Source of the DNA: an uncultured Photobacterium sp.
GTDB taxonomy: Bacteria; Pseudomonadota; Gammaproteobacteria; Enterobacterales; Vibrionaceae
Length of the DNA: 64,000 bases
NCBI RefSeq assembly: GCF_947039875.1
Contig: NZ_CAMRAN010000019.1
Coordinates: forward strand, 1 to 64,000
Direction: 5' to 3'
Shown here in pieces: positions 21,119-29,737 of this stretch; the first letter of the stretch is position 1; each line of letters starts with the position of its first letter. The translations under genes and the position numbers were made by a program. The notes beneath the pieces are model-generated. The model made no database searches. It was given only the letters and a program-made list of their open reading frames with translations, and was not told the origin of the DNA.

Positions 21119-22018
21119 ATGATGGATTCTTTACCACCACAACAGAAAAAAGGTGCACCAGCATGGATGGCTACTTTTGCTGATCTTGCGACCTTGTTGA
21201 TGTGCTTTTTCGTATTATTGTTGTCGTTCTCTGAAATGGATGTACTTAAATTTCAGCAAATTGCCGGATCGATGAAAAATGCGTTTGGGGTTCAAAATGT
21301 ATTAAACGTGAATGATATTCCCAAAGGTACCAGTGTTATTGCGCAAGAGTTTCGACCTGGACGACCAGAACCAACCCCAATAGTTGTGATTATGCAGCAG
21401 ACCATTGATATTACTAAACGCTCTTTAGATTTTCATGATGGTATCAATGAACGTGATGGTGGAGTGCGTAAAGAGGATACAACGTCAAATAATGGCCCTA
21501 GTGACCATTCTGAACAACAAGCACAAATGCAAGCGCAGTCGCAAATGGCTCAAGTCTTAACCCAAGCCTTAGCGCGAGAGATCACTGATAATACAGTAGA
21601 GATTGAAGCGTTTGGGCAGCAATTGGTGATTCGAATTAAAGAAAAAGGTGCATTTCCTGAAGGTTCTGCATTTTTACAACCCAAATTTATTCCTCTTATT
21701 AAACAAGTTACAGAGTTAGTCAAAGATGTTCCAGGCATTATTCGTGTTAGTGGCCATACTGATAATCTGCCATTAGATTCTGAGCTTTATCGTTCAAATT
21801 GGGATATTTCATCACAACGAGCGGTATCCGTCGCTCAGGTTATGGAACAAGTGAAAGGATTTGATCGCAAGCGAATGCAAGTTGTGGGGATGGCTGATAC
21901 TGCGCCAATTGCGAATAACAAAACAGCTCAAGGGCGAAGTCGAAATCGACGGGTTGAAATTTCAATTGTACAAGGGCGACCTCATTATTCTGAAGAAATG
22001 AGCGTTGAAGCAAAATAA
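21119..22018 (+). CDS. pomB: Sodium-type flagellar motor stator protein PomB
   Basis: The 299-aa protein has a short cytoplasmic N-terminus and one membrane helix bearing the ion-binding aspartate (Asp22 in TFADLATLLMC). A plug and linker region rich in Gln (about residues 110-150) follows, then a C-terminal OmpA-like peptidoglycan-binding domain (VSGHTDNLPLDSELYRSNWD; NRRVEISI). The start is ATG 21119 or 21122, and both leave the helix intact. With PomA it anchors the Na+ channel to the cell wall. Confidence 0.96.
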   Translation: MMDSLPPQQKKGAPAWMATFADLATLLMCFFVLLLSFSEMDVLKFQQIAGSMKNAFGVQNVLNVNDIPKGTSVIAQEFRPGRPEPTPIVVIMQQTIDITKRSLDFHDGINERDGGVRKEDTTSNNGPSDHSEQQAQMQAQSQMAQVLTQALAREITDNTVEIEAFGQQLVIRIKEKGAFPEGSAFLQPKFIPLIKQVTELVKDVPGIIRVSGHTDNLPLDSELYRSNWDISSQRAVSVAQVMEQVKGFDRKRMQVVGMADTAPIANNKTAQGRSRNRRVEISIVQGRPHYSEEMSVEAK

Positions 22019-22145
22019 GTGAGTGGTCTTTTTTTCATCATGGTATTTGCTGGTTGGTGTGATTGTGACTAAGGTAAAAACAGTATAAACACCAATAATA
22101 AGTGCGTGACTGATTAAGATAAGTTGTGCTGTTCGTATATCCTTG

Positions 22146-22174
22146 TTCCAGTGGCAGACACCTTGCTGTATAAT
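22146..22174 (+). promoter_or_regulatory. Putative thiI promoter
   Basis: TATAAT at 22169-22174 is a perfect -10 hexamer. TTCCAG at 22146-22151, 17 bp upstream, is a poor -35. A start near 22181 gives a leader of about 63 nt that contains the tandem repeat described below. Confidence 0.55.
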
Positions 22175-22185
22175 TCGCGCCTTTA

Positions 22186-22220
22186 ATTCCGTTTGGTACT
22201 TTATTCTGTTTGGTACTTTA
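22186..22220 (+). repeat. Tandem 17-bp direct repeat in the thiI leader
   Basis: Two adjacent copies of ATTCYGTTTGGTACTTTA (22186-22203 and 22203-22220) share one base and differ at a single position. The copies sit between the putative -10 and the thiI start. This looks like a recent small duplication and could also affect translation or regulator binding. Confidence 0.7.
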
Positions 22221-22243
22221 GACCCAGTAAAGCGAAGTGTGTT

Positions 22244-23695
22244 ATGAAATTTATAGTTAAACCACATCCAGAGATTTTTGTTAAAAGTGACTCAGTACGT
22301 AAGCGTTTTATCAAAATTCTTGAGTCTAACCTGCGCATTATTTTAAAGCGTCAGTCTGAGTCTGTTAGTGTTTACAATCGTCGCTTTTCATTAGAAGTGA
22401 ACGAACCTGATGAAACTAAACGTGAGATGGTGCTTGCCGCTTTAACGCAAACACCTGGTATTCACCATTCACTTGAAGTTCAACAGACGGAATTTACTGA
22501 TCTTCATAATATCTTTGAGCAAACACTTGCCCTTGTTGGTGATAGCCTTGAAGGTAAGACATTCTGTGTTCGCGCTAAACGCGTTGGTCAACATGACTTT
22601 ACCTCAATTGAAGCTGAGCGTTATGTTGGTGGTGGTCTTAACCAAGCGATTGAATCTGCAAAAGTTAGACTAAAAAAGCCTGATATTACCGTTAACATTG
22701 AGATTGAGCATAATTTGCTTAACCAAGTGTTATTCCGCCATAAAGGTCTAGGTGGTTTTCCTTTAGGTACTCAAGAAGACGTATTAAGCCTTATTTCTGG
22801 TGGCTTTGACTCAGGTGTTTCAAGTTACCTTCATATTAAGCGTGGTAGTAAAGTACATTACTGCTTCTTTAATCTTGGTGGTCCTGTCCATGAGATTGGT
22901 GTTAAGCAAGTTGCACACTTCTTATGGAAAAAATACGGTTCATCTGCCAAAGTTAAATTTATCGCTGTTGATTTTGATCCTGTTGTTGGTGAGATCTTAG
23001 AAAAAGTCGATGATGGCCAAATGGGTGTGATCCTAAAACGTATGTTTATGCGTGCAGCCGGTCGTGTCGCTGAGAAGTTTGGTATTCAGGCATTAGTAAC
23101 AGGTGAAGCGTTAGGTCAGGTTTCAAGCCAAACGCTAACGAATTTACGTCATATTGATAACGTGACTGATACTTTGATTCTGCGTCCGCTGATCAACTGG
23201 GACAAAGAAGATATTATCGATGTCTCTCGTCAGATTGGTACCGAAGACTTTGCTGCAACCATGCCTGAATTCTGTGGTGTGATTTCAAAGAGCCCAACAG
23301 TCAAAGCGGTAAAATCAAAGCTTGAGATTGAAGAAGCGAAATTTGATTTTACTATTCTTGATCGCGTTATAGATGAGGCACGAGTGATGGATATTCGTGA
23401 AATCGAAAAACAGAGCCAAGAACAAGCCCCTGAAATTGAATTAGTCGAGCATATCTCAGCGGATGCTGTTGTACTTGATATTCGTAGCCCAGATGAAGAA
23501 GATGAAAGCCCGCTAGAACTTGATGGTGTGGAAGTTAAACATATTCCATTCTACAAGTTAGCGACTCAGTTTGGTGATTTACCAAAAGAGAAGACTTACT
23601 TACTTTACTGTGCTCATGGTGTGATGAGCCGTTTACAAGCGCTATACTTGAAAGAGAATGGCTTTGAGAACGTAAAAGTATATCGCCCATTATAA
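22244..23695 (+). CDS. thiI: tRNA uridine 4-sulfurtransferase / thiamine sulfur carrier ThiI
   Basis: ThiI makes 4-thiouridine-8 in tRNA and passes sulfur to the thiamine thiazole pathway. The 483-aa protein has a ferredoxin-like plus THUMP region (about 1-170), a PP-loop ATPase with [12 protein letters not shown] near residue 185, and Cys344 in [14 protein letters not shown]-terminal rhodanese domain has the persulfide Cys456 in [12 protein letters not shown]. The rhodanese extension is retained as in E. coli. ATG 22244 is the family start ([11 protein letters not shown]); the upstream open extension is not conserved. Confidence 0.97.
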   Translation: MKFIVKPHPEIFVKSDSVRKRFIKILESNLRIILKRQSESVSVYNRRFSLEVNEPDETKREMVLAALTQTPGIHHSLEVQQTEFTDLHNIFEQTLALVGDSLEGKTFCVRAKRVGQHDFTSIEAERYVGGGLNQAIESAKVRLKKPDITVNIEIEHNLLNQVLFRHKGLGGFPLGTQEDVLSLISGGFDSGVSSYLHIKRGSKVHYCFFNLGGPVHEIGVKQVAHFLWKKYGSSAKVKFIAVDFDPVVGEILEKVDDGQMGVILKRMFMRAAGRVAEKFGIQALVTGEALGQVSSQTLTNLRHIDNVTDTLILRPLINWDKEDIIDVSRQIGTEDFAATMPEFCGVISKSPTVKAVKSKLEIEEAKFDFTILDRVIDEARVMDIREIEKQSQEQAPEIELVEHISADAVVLDIRSPDEEDESPLELDGVEVKHIPFYKLATQFGDLPKEKTYLLYCAHGVMSRLQALYLKENGFENVKVYRPL

Positions 23696-23737
23696 TTAAT
23701 GCCATGTGCGCGGATCTTATGCCGTGTTTATGACATC

Positions 23738-23776
23738 AAAAAAGCCCTCAATGATCTGATCATTGAGGGCTTTTTT
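23738..23776. terminator. Bidirectional terminator between thiI and yajL
   Basis: A perfect 12-bp stem (GCCCTCAATGAT 23744-23755 with ATCATTGAGGGC 23759-23770) has A6 on the left and T6 on the right and serves both convergent genes. Confidence 0.95.
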
Positions 23777-23791
23777 ATGCCGATGGTACCA

Positions 23792-24400
23792 TTAACGTTC
23801 CGGCATAACATCGTAATGCATGTTTGGCCACACCACCATTGATTCAGCAATAACTGCTGTTTTGGCTTTATTGGTTAACTGAGTAACAATATCAAGCGCA
23901 AACTCTTGTGCTGTACCGGGGCCTTGACTGGTTAATAAGCGAGCATGCTTATCATACACAACACGTTTAGGGCGTAATTGAGGTACTGGAATTTGATCAT
24001 GAAAAGCAGGGTGACAAGTCATTAGTGCTTTAGGAAACATATCATTGGCGGCAAACATGATGGCTGGTGTGGCACAAATTGCGGCAATCAATTTACCATC
24101 ATAATGGTGTTGTTTTACAAATTCGACCACTAACGGGCTATCACGAAAATGCTCTGCTCCTGCAACGCCTCCGGGTAATACCACTGCATCAAATTGTTCA
24201 TCGGCTATTGTAATTAGTGCGGTATCCGCAACCAGTTTAATGCCGCGTGACCCCTCAACAATTAAGGCGCCATCCTCTGCTGCACTGGCAACAATAACCT
24301 CAAATTGAGCCCGTTTTAAAATAGAAATAGTATTAACTGCTTCCATTTCTTCACTGCCTGGGGCAATACAAACAACGACGCGAGGACATAACTCAGGCAT
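23792..24400 (-). CDS. yajL: DJ-1/ThiJ family protein YajL
   Basis: The 202-aa protein belongs to the DJ-1/PfpI superfamily. YajL of E. coli protects against oxidative and carbonyl stress and has been described as a chaperone or deglycase. Visible hallmarks are GSEEMEAV with the conserved Glu18, VLPGGVAGAE, and the reactive Cys109 in LIAAICATPA. It overlaps the upstream panE by 8 bp, so the two are translationally coupled, as in E. coli where thiI, yajL and panE are neighbours. The exact activity of this clade remains debated. Confidence 0.92.
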   Translation of the reverse strand: MPELCPRVVVCIAPGSEEMEAVNTISILKRAQFEVIVASAAEDGALIVEGSRGIKLVADTALITIADEQFDAVVLPGGVAGAEHFRDSPLVVEFVKQHHYDGKLIAAICATPAIMFAANDMFPKALMTCHPAFHDQIPVPQLRPKRVVYDKHARLLTSQGPGTAQEFALDIVTQLTNKAKTAVIAESMVVWPNMHYDVMPER

Positions 24401-25298
24401 GGTCTAATGACTCCATGTGTTTAATAGCCTGCCATAATTGATAATTAATTGGAGTATCAATATTATGGCGTTGGGCCTGTTGAACTAAATACCCATTAAT
24501 ATAATCGATTTCAGTGAGTCGATGATGAAAAATGTCACGATTCATGGATGAATAGTTATTAGCTGTCGCTTTAATTACATTATCAACTTGGTGGCGTAGC
24601 TGTTGTTGAGTCGTCACAAAGCCTTCCGCTGTCATGATCAGTGCTACTTCTAAGCAAATAGAATCTAGCTGTGATTGATAACAAGCTTGTGTTAAATCAC
24701 CATTACAACATTGATGGATAGCTGTCAGAGGGTTAATAGCACAATTGATGGCCAGTTTTTGCCATAGCGGCTGATAGATATTAGCTTGCCATTGGGTTGG
24801 TGCTAAAGCAACATCAAACAGAGTGGCGATATGGGACAGAGATTGCGCATAATCATTGATAGCCCCCAGTGATGTTTGCCCTAAACCAGTGTGTTGAATG
24901 GTTGTCTGGGTGGGTTTAAAGGCTGCTTGAGAGGTAGTGGCATAGATAATTGGATTATGGGGTAATAATTGCTGAACTTGTTGCTGGCTACCAATGCCAT
25001 TATGCATAATTACCACAATACAATCAGGGGTTAAATAAGGTAATAGTGGTGTGAGTGCAGCGGTGACTTGAAAGGCTTTGACAGTAATAATAACCACCTC
25101 ACTGGTAGTTAGATCATGCGAGTCATTGCAACTAAAAATGTAATCAGTCGTGATTGTTGGTGAATTTAATTCACTAAAATGCACTGTTATTTCTGCTGTT
25201 GAATCTCTGGTCCACAATTGTACGTTATGTTGCTGTTGAGTTAATTTTATGGCCCATAATGTACCAATAGCACCAGCTCCGACCAAGGTTATGTTCAC
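24393..25298 (-). CDS. panE: 2-dehydropantoate 2-reductase
   Basis: PanE reduces ketopantoate with NADPH in pantothenate (CoA) synthesis. The 301-aa protein begins with a Rossmann nucleotide loop (MNITLVGAGAIGTLWA) and keeps the dehydrogenase features VKAFQV, HNGIG and the C-terminal KLAINCAINPLTA with the catalytic Lys. Many glutamines replace charged residues in surface loops. It is the first gene of a panE-yajL pair. Confidence 0.92.
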   Translation of the reverse strand: MNITLVGAGAIGTLWAIKLTQQQHNVQLWTRDSTAEITVHFSELNSPTITTDYIFSCNDSHDLTTSEVVIITVKAFQVTAALTPLLPYLTPDCIVVIMHNGIGSQQQVQQLLPHNPIIYATTSQAAFKPTQTTIQHTGLGQTSLGAINDYAQSLSHIATLFDVALAPTQWQANIYQPLWQKLAINCAINPLTAIHQCCNGDLTQACYQSQLDSICLEVALIMTAEGFVTTQQQLRHQVDNVIKATANNYSSMNRDIFHHRLTEIDYINGYLVQQAQRHNIDTPINYQLWQAIKHMESLDHA

Positions 25299-25359
25299 AG
25301 TCCAATCCGTTATTAGCCTAATTTATTGCATGATAACATTGTGGCCAATTGAGACGATC

Positions 25360-25386
25360 AAAAAAGGCGCCATTAGCGCCTTTTTT
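25360..25386 (-). terminator. Intrinsic terminator of ompK
   Basis: Read on the reverse strand, GGCGC (25380-25376) pairs with GCGCC (25370-25366) across a 5-nt loop, with A/T runs on both sides. It lies 20 nt after the ompK stop. The flanking runs extend the stem and would allow it to work in both directions. Confidence 0.85.
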
Positions 25387-25405
25387 ATGGTGTTATACCG
25401 TCAGC

Positions 25406-26212
25406 TTAAAACTTGTAAGACAGGCTGAAGTATTGTGAAACACCGGATGATTTCAGACCGAAAGTACCATCATCAATACCGTATACATTATGGTAAGCCT
25501 TTAGACCGTAACCGACAGCATAGTGATCTGAATGCCATACGATACCGTTGTACATCACGCCACCATTGCTTGCTGATGTGTATTCTTTCTTCATACCAAA
25601 TTGGTAATCAATGTAACCTTGGTAAGAAATGAATGTTCCGTTTTCAAAGGTGTAAACAGGTTTGAACCAGTTAGTTGATACTTGGTAACCATTCCAGTCT
25701 TTAACGTTCATGTCATATAGAGAGTAAATGTTAAAGCCCATTTTACCTAACCATGGCACTTCGATATCAGAACCTAGACCAACGAAGTAGTTATTTACGC
25801 CGCCGTTATTACCGCCCCAGTTAAATAGTGTTGCTACATAAAGTTCTTTTACTGGGCCGAAAGATAGGTCTTTACCTGTTAATGCGTCAAGAGAAATGCG
25901 TGGTGCAAATTTCATGAACATTTTATCGTCTGCTGATGTTTTATCGCTACTATCAGAGTTAGTTAGGTTAAATACATCAACATAGCCATAAAGATCAAAG
26001 ATTCCTGAGCGACCACCAAATTCCATTTCTAGGTAATCGTGACCTGAATGCGCATCTGCTGGGCGAGGTAATTCTTTTAGCGCGTACATTAAGTTGAATT
26101 GCATCCACTTATAATCATTTTTATGGATGTTGTCAGAGTAATCTGCTGCATTAGCTAACGAAGGAAGTGCTGTTGCTGCTAAAATGCTGAATGCTACTAG
26201 TGATTTGCGCAT
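25406..26212 (-). CDS. ompK: Outer-membrane nucleoside-specific channel, Tsx/OmpK family
   Basis: The 268-aa precursor has a signal peptide of about 22 residues (ending SLANA). The mature protein starts ADYSDNIHKNDYKWMQFN, the N-terminal signature of Vibrio OmpK, which is known as a receptor of the broad-host phage KVP40. The rest is a Tsx-type beta-barrel with many aromatic girdle residues, ending in SYKF, a typical outer-membrane insertion signal (terminal Phe). Nucleoside uptake is inferred from the Tsx family. A LacI-family-like operator and CRP half-sites upstream resemble the CytR/CRP control of E. coli tsx. Confidence 0.92.
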   Translation of the reverse strand: MRKSLVAFSILAATALPSLANAADYSDNIHKNDYKWMQFNLMYALKELPRPADAHSGHDYLEMEFGGRSGIFDLYGYVDVFNLTNSDSSDKTSADDKMFMKFAPRISLDALTGKDLSFGPVKELYVATLFNWGGNNGGVNNYFVGLGSDIEVPWLGKMGFNIYSLYDMNVKDWNGYQVSTNWFKPVYTFENGTFISYQGYIDYQFGMKKEYTSASNGGVMYNGIVWHSDHYAVGYGLKAYHNVYGIDDGTFGLKSSGVSQYFSLSYKF

Positions 26213-26301
26213 CTTGTTATCTCGCTCATGTTGATCTAGATGGTGGGATTTGGCCGCCCCGTTTGTTGGCGCTGATTCTAGTGCTTTATTGCACGTTTGG
26301 G

Positions 26302-26317
26302 AATGAAACGTTTGCGC
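26302..26317 (-). promoter_or_regulatory. LacI-family (PurR/CytR-like) operator before ompK
   Basis: On the reverse strand this reads GCGCAAACGTTTCATT, which matches the PurR box at 12 of 16 positions, including the whole CGCAAACGTTT core. It lies about 90 bp upstream of ompK and near CRP half-sites. PurR or CytR are the natural candidates for a nucleoside channel. Confidence 0.5.
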
Positions 26318-26473
26318 AATCCTTTACCATTTGTGATCGCGATCCAGTGTAATCGATTGCATTGACTAGAAATGTGATCTTTATCCATTGAATATCAATA
26401 AGAATGAACTTTAATCAGTCTTGATAGACTAACGGCAACGCGATATAAATTGTTGGTTTTTTAGCGGAGACTA

Positions 26474-26504
26474 TCGAAAGCTAGCAGCAAGGGCTAGCTT
26501 TCGA
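26474..26504. repeat. Perfect 12-bp inverted repeat after the ampG-like gene
   Basis: TCGAAAGCTAGC (26474-26485) and GCTAGCTTTCGA (26493-26504) are separated by 7 nt. The hairpin is very stable but lacks a T tract on either strand. It sits 29 bp after the stop of the ampG-like gene. It may protect mRNA 3' ends or be a protein-binding site. Confidence 0.7.
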
Positions 26505-26532
26505 GATAAGATAAATTAAATTGATAATTTTA

Positions 26533-27921
26533 TTAAGATGAGCGGGTAGGCTCAGCTATAATATTAAGTGCTGAATTCTTGGCTAATATACGGATTAGTA
26601 TTAATACGGGCACTCCCATTAAGGCAGTGGTTAAGAAAAATACGTTGTAACCAAAGTGATCGATATAGACGCCAGAAAAACCTGCAAGGAATTTAGGAAA
26701 TAATACCATTATCGAGCTAAATAACGCATATTGAGTAGCTGAGAATGCGACATTGGTTAGACTTGACATAAAAGTGATAAATGCTGCAGTTGCAATACCT
26801 GCCCCAAGATTATCAACAGAAATAACCAGTGTTAGCATTTCAATGTTATTACCCACATAGCTAAACATAATAAATAATAAATTAGTGGTGGCTGATAATA
26901 GTGCGCCTAATGCCAGTATTTTTAGCGTCCCAAACTTGCTGACTAAAATACCGCCTAATCCTGCACCTGCAATGGTCATCACGACCCCAAATACTTTTGA
27001 TATTGACGCGACTTCACTTTTAGTAAAGCCCATATCGACATAAAACACATTAGCCATTACGCCCATTACAATATCTGAAATACGGTAACAGCTGATTAAT
27101 AACAAGATGAGTAGGGCGTTTTTACCATAACGTTGAAAGAAATCTCGAAATGGCATAATAACGGCGGTATAAAACCATGCACTTAAATTGGCGTGATGCT
27201 TATTATAGCCTTTATTAATAAGTTGTTGTTTGTAATTGGTTTCAATGGTGTTGATGGCGCTATTATCAATGGTTGGTTCTTTGACGATAAGCGTGGTGAT
27301 CACACCAATAAGCATCATTGCTGCCATGATGAAATAGGCACTTTTCCAACCACTAGGATCGTAACCAGAATCAGAACCAAACCAGGCAGCAAAGGCAAGA
27401 GCACCAGCACCTGCCATGATCATAGCTAAACGATAACCAGCTAAATAGGTTGCTGATAATGCTGCTTGCATACGCTCTGTTGCAAGCTCAATACGGAAAG
27501 CATCGATAACAATATCTTGCGTTGCAGAAGCAAAGGCAACCATGATGGCAAAAAGGGCAAATTGAAACAGATCCGTTTGTGGGTTACTTAATGCCATACC
27601 GCACAATGATAAAATAATCACAATTTGTGAAAATAGCATCCAGCCGCGACGACGGCCAAATAAGTGTGAAAAAATGGGTAATGAGAAACGATCGACCAGC
27701 GGTGACCATGCCCATTTAAAGCCATAAGCTAAGGCGACCCAACTGAAAAATCCAATACTTGTTTTACTCACATCAGCTTCACGTAGCCAAAAAGACAGAG
27801 TACCAAATACCAATAAAATCGGTAATCCTGATGAAAATCCAAGAGCTAACATGATTAAGGCTTTAGGGTTGGCGTAAACTCGCCAACCTTGGGTGTTTTC
27901 TTGAGGTGTCGCTTTATCCAT
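26533..27921 (-). CDS. ampG: AmpG-type muropeptide MFS transporter
   Basis: AmpG permeases import GlcNAc-1,6-anhydroMurNAc peptides for cell-wall recycling and link to beta-lactamase induction. The 462-aa protein has about 12-14 membrane helices. Its N-terminus shows LGFSSGLPILLVFGTLSFWLRE, KWAWSPLVDR, and the MFS loop GRRRGWM. ATG 27921 (MDKATPQEN) is preferred because AGAGGAA sits directly upstream, whereas the longer form at 27948 lacks support. It lies close to yajG, cyclophilin and bolA genes, as ampG lies next to yajG and bolA in E. coli. Confidence 0.9.
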   Translation of the reverse strand: MDKATPQENTQGWRVYANPKALIMLALGFSSGLPILLVFGTLSFWLREADVSKTSIGFFSWVALAYGFKWAWSPLVDRFSLPIFSHLFGRRRGWMLFSQIVIILSLCGMALSNPQTDLFQFALFAIMVAFASATQDIVIDAFRIELATERMQAALSATYLAGYRLAMIMAGAGALAFAAWFGSDSGYDPSGWKSAYFIMAAMMLIGVITTLIVKEPTIDNSAINTIETNYKQQLINKGYNKHHANLSAWFYTAVIMPFRDFFQRYGKNALLILLLISCYRISDIVMGVMANVFYVDMGFTKSEVASISKVFGVVMTIAGAGLGGILVSKFGTLKILALGALLSATTNLLFIMFSYVGNNIEMLTLVISVDNLGAGIATAAFITFMSSLTNVAFSATQYALFSSIMVLFPKFLAGFSGVYIDHFGYNVFFLTTALMGVPVLILIRILAKNSALNIIAEPTRSS

Positions 27922-28105
27922 ATATTCCTCTGGAAACCAAGGTAACAATACTCACTTATCGTTAGCGTACTGAATCTTTGAAAAATTTTATTATAAAACG
28001 AAAGCTTAGCAGCTCTAAAATTTTTACGCATCGACTTGATGGTTATCAGACAAATATTTTACAATTTAATTCTATTTTTAGCGTTATTTACGCAAATAAA
28101 TACTA

Positions 28106-28474
28106 TTAAGGGCGATTTATCAATGTAATTTTAGGGCTGGATCCAATATTGAGTAAGTAGCAACTAAGAATAGCAATCTTATGTTGGATAAAACGATCCC
28201 CCATTAATTGATAATCGCTAATACCGCTCAATGTCTGAATTAATGACCAATAACTGGCTTCATATTGGTTAGCCGACTGTGGGTTATCATAAGGAAGTGT
28301 CCACCATTGGGCTAATTGGCGGTTAAATAAATTTTGCAGTTGGATATAAGTAATTTGTCCGTGGCTAGCAGCAATAGCATTGAGCGCTAAGACGGGAGCA
28401 TTATCGATAATAAATTGTTGTAAATAGTGTTCTTGAGCCGGAATAGCGGCGCGATTATAAGCAAGTGTTAACAT
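28106..28474 (-). CDS. Uncharacterised protein with a hairpin over its ribosome binding site
   Basis: The 122-aa product (MLTLAYNRAAIPAQ...) is not recognised. It has no signal peptide, no clear membrane helix, and several Gln/Tyr/Trp residues, so a small cytosolic alpha-helical protein is likely. ATG 28474 has AGGTG 6-10 nt upstream. A GTG at 28483 in the same frame overlaps that Shine-Dalgarno and is less likely. The ribosome binding site lies inside the 3' arm of a 17-bp hairpin (28477-28515). The gene is downstream of the cyclophilin gene with 48 bp between and is probably cotranscribed. Confidence 0.65.
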   Translation of the reverse strand: MLTLAYNRAAIPAQEHYLQQFIIDNAPVLALNAIAASHGQITYIQLQNLFNRQLAQWWTLPYDNPQSANQYEASYWSLIQTLSGISDYQLMGDRFIQHKIAILSCYLLNIGSSPKITLINRP

Positions 28475-28476
28475 AG

Positions 28477-28515
28477 ACGTCACCTGTTACGTGAGTGATC
28501 ACGTACAGGTGACGT
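28477..28515 (-). promoter_or_regulatory. Hairpin sequestering the Shine-Dalgarno of the downstream gene
   Basis: In the reverse-strand transcript, ACGTCACCTGTACGTGA (28515-28499) pairs with TCACGTAACAGGTGACGT (28494-28477), giving 17 bp with one bulged base and a 4-nt loop. The 3' arm contains the AGGTGA Shine-Dalgarno of the gene starting at 28474. This could act as an RNA thermometer, a repressor site or a translational coupling device. Alternatively it is a DNA palindrome for a protein, or a Rho-independent-like structure without a U tract. Confidence 0.7.
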
Positions 28516-28522
28516 AATCACA

Positions 28523-29074
28523 TTATTTAATGACTTTCATGGCTTCAATAATAATCGGTTGTTGTGGTACGTCGCTCATACCTGTTTGTGGGTTTGAGGT
28601 TGTCGGTATCGTTGCCATTTGTTCAACAACAGGGAAGCCTTTTATTACCTTTCCAAATACAGCATAGCCTGTTTGGTTGCCTTGGGTATTTAAGAAATCA
28701 TTATTTGCAAGATTGATATAAAACTGACGTGTGGCTGAGTTTGGATTTTGGGTACGAGCCATTGCGATGGTTGCCATATTATTTGGTAAACCATTGTCTG
28801 CTTCATTTTTGATCGGAGGGTAACTTGGGCGCTGTTTTAATGCTTTATCAAAACCGCCACCTTGAGCCATAAAACCAGGAATAACTCGATGAAAAATAGT
28901 ACCAACATAGCTACCGTCATCAACGTAACGTAAGAAGTTTTTGGTGGTGGTCGGTGCTTTTTCTTCATTTAATTCAACGGTAAAGTTACCTAAGTTGGTG
29001 GTAATCAATACTTTTGTAGCTGCACTAACCGGTAATGCAACCAATAAGCATAAAGCTAATAAAAAACGCGACAT
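28523..29074 (-). CDS. ppiA: Periplasmic peptidyl-prolyl cis-trans isomerase (cyclophilin)
   Basis: This enzyme speeds cis-trans isomerisation of X-Pro bonds in exported proteins. The 183-aa precursor has a signal peptide of about 18 residues (MSRFLLALCLLVALPVSA) and a compact cyclophilin domain with FHRVIPGFMAQGG and the active-site Arg. ARTQNPNSATRQFYINL and GYAVFGKVIKG also fit the E. coli PpiA type. Its start codon overlaps the stop of the upstream lipoprotein gene by one base (ATGA arrangement), indicating coupling. Confidence 0.94.
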   Translation of the reverse strand: MSRFLLALCLLVALPVSAATKVLITTNLGNFTVELNEEKAPTTTKNFLRYVDDGSYVGTIFHRVIPGFMAQGGGFDKALKQRPSYPPIKNEADNGLPNNMATIAMARTQNPNSATRQFYINLANNDFLNTQGNQTGYAVFGKVIKGFPVVEQMATIPTTSNPQTGMSDVPQQPIIIEAMKVIK

Positions 29075-29649
29075 TATACATTCTCCTTAAGGTATTTATT
29101 TAGTTCACTATCATTAGCGATTTCATTAAGTACAGAATTCATGAGTTTATTCATACTTGTTGCAATATCTTTATTTGATGCAGTGAGTGCATCCTCACGA
29201 CTTGAACGGCCAGAATAACGTTTAGTAAATTGACCATCAGGCGTATTTACCATCAGCTGTAATTGCAGTTCACTGCGCATATTATATGTCATCAATCCTT
29301 GTTTTACAGTGATCAATGCTTTTTCAACTTTAACTGCCATAGTGGAAGCTGCATTGTTAGTAATGCTAAATCCTTGCCCTGTTAGTTGTTGTGCTAATGC
29401 TTGACGTAATGTTAATGATAATGGCTGTTGAGGTTGAATAACCTGCACATTTTCAGTACTGCCATTATCAATAACGGCAATGTAACTATTTGGGGCTTGA
29501 TCAACACAAGTTAAATTAAGTGTTTTGTTCTTTGCCCACGGCTGTGACGTAAAGACAGCCGTAGGCATTAATGCAACGGGCGCCGGTGGTGTCGCTGCAC
29601 ATGCACTTAATACTAATGCTGATACTAGAACAACGTATTTTTTTATCAT
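29074..29649 (-). CDS. yajG: YajG-family lipoprotein
   Basis: The 191-aa precursor has a lipoprotein signal peptide ending in the lipobox LSAC (Cys17). The mature part (FTSQPWAKNKTLNLTCVDQ..., SLTLRQALAQQLTGQGF, YSGRSSREDALTAS) resembles E. coli YajG, an outer-membrane lipoprotein of unknown role encoded next to ampG. It is probably the first gene of yajG-ppiA-(28106)-ampG on this strand. Confidence 0.85.
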   Translation of the reverse strand: MIKKYVVLVSALVLSACAATPPAPVALMPTAVFTSQPWAKNKTLNLTCVDQAPNSYIAVIDNGSTENVQVIQPQQPLSLTLRQALAQQLTGQGFSITNNAASTMAVKVEKALITVKQGLMTYNMRSELQLQLMVNTPDGQFTKRYSGRSSREDALTASNKDIATSMNKLMNSVLNEIANDSELNKYLKENV

Positions 29650-29737
29650 AAAGCATTCCCTTTGCTTATGTCGTTAATGTTAATAAAAAGGTCATAGCTG
29701 CCGTTTAAATATTAATTTAGACGACGATAAATTTGGG

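Larger units (their letters stand above)
26213..26532 (-). promoter_or_regulatory. ompK upstream region
   Basis: This 320-bp stretch has no gene. It contains a LacI-family operator-like palindrome (26302-26317) and two CRP half-sites (TGTGATC at 26332-26338 and 26373-26379). It also holds a perfect 12-bp inverted repeat at 26474-26504 near the end of the ampG-like gene. Confidence 0.5.

Noticed and set aside
20351-22018. Proton-type MotAB
   Set aside because: Sequence features (MDLATLIGLVG; FADLATLLMCFFVLLLSF) match the sodium-type PomAB of Vibrio much better.
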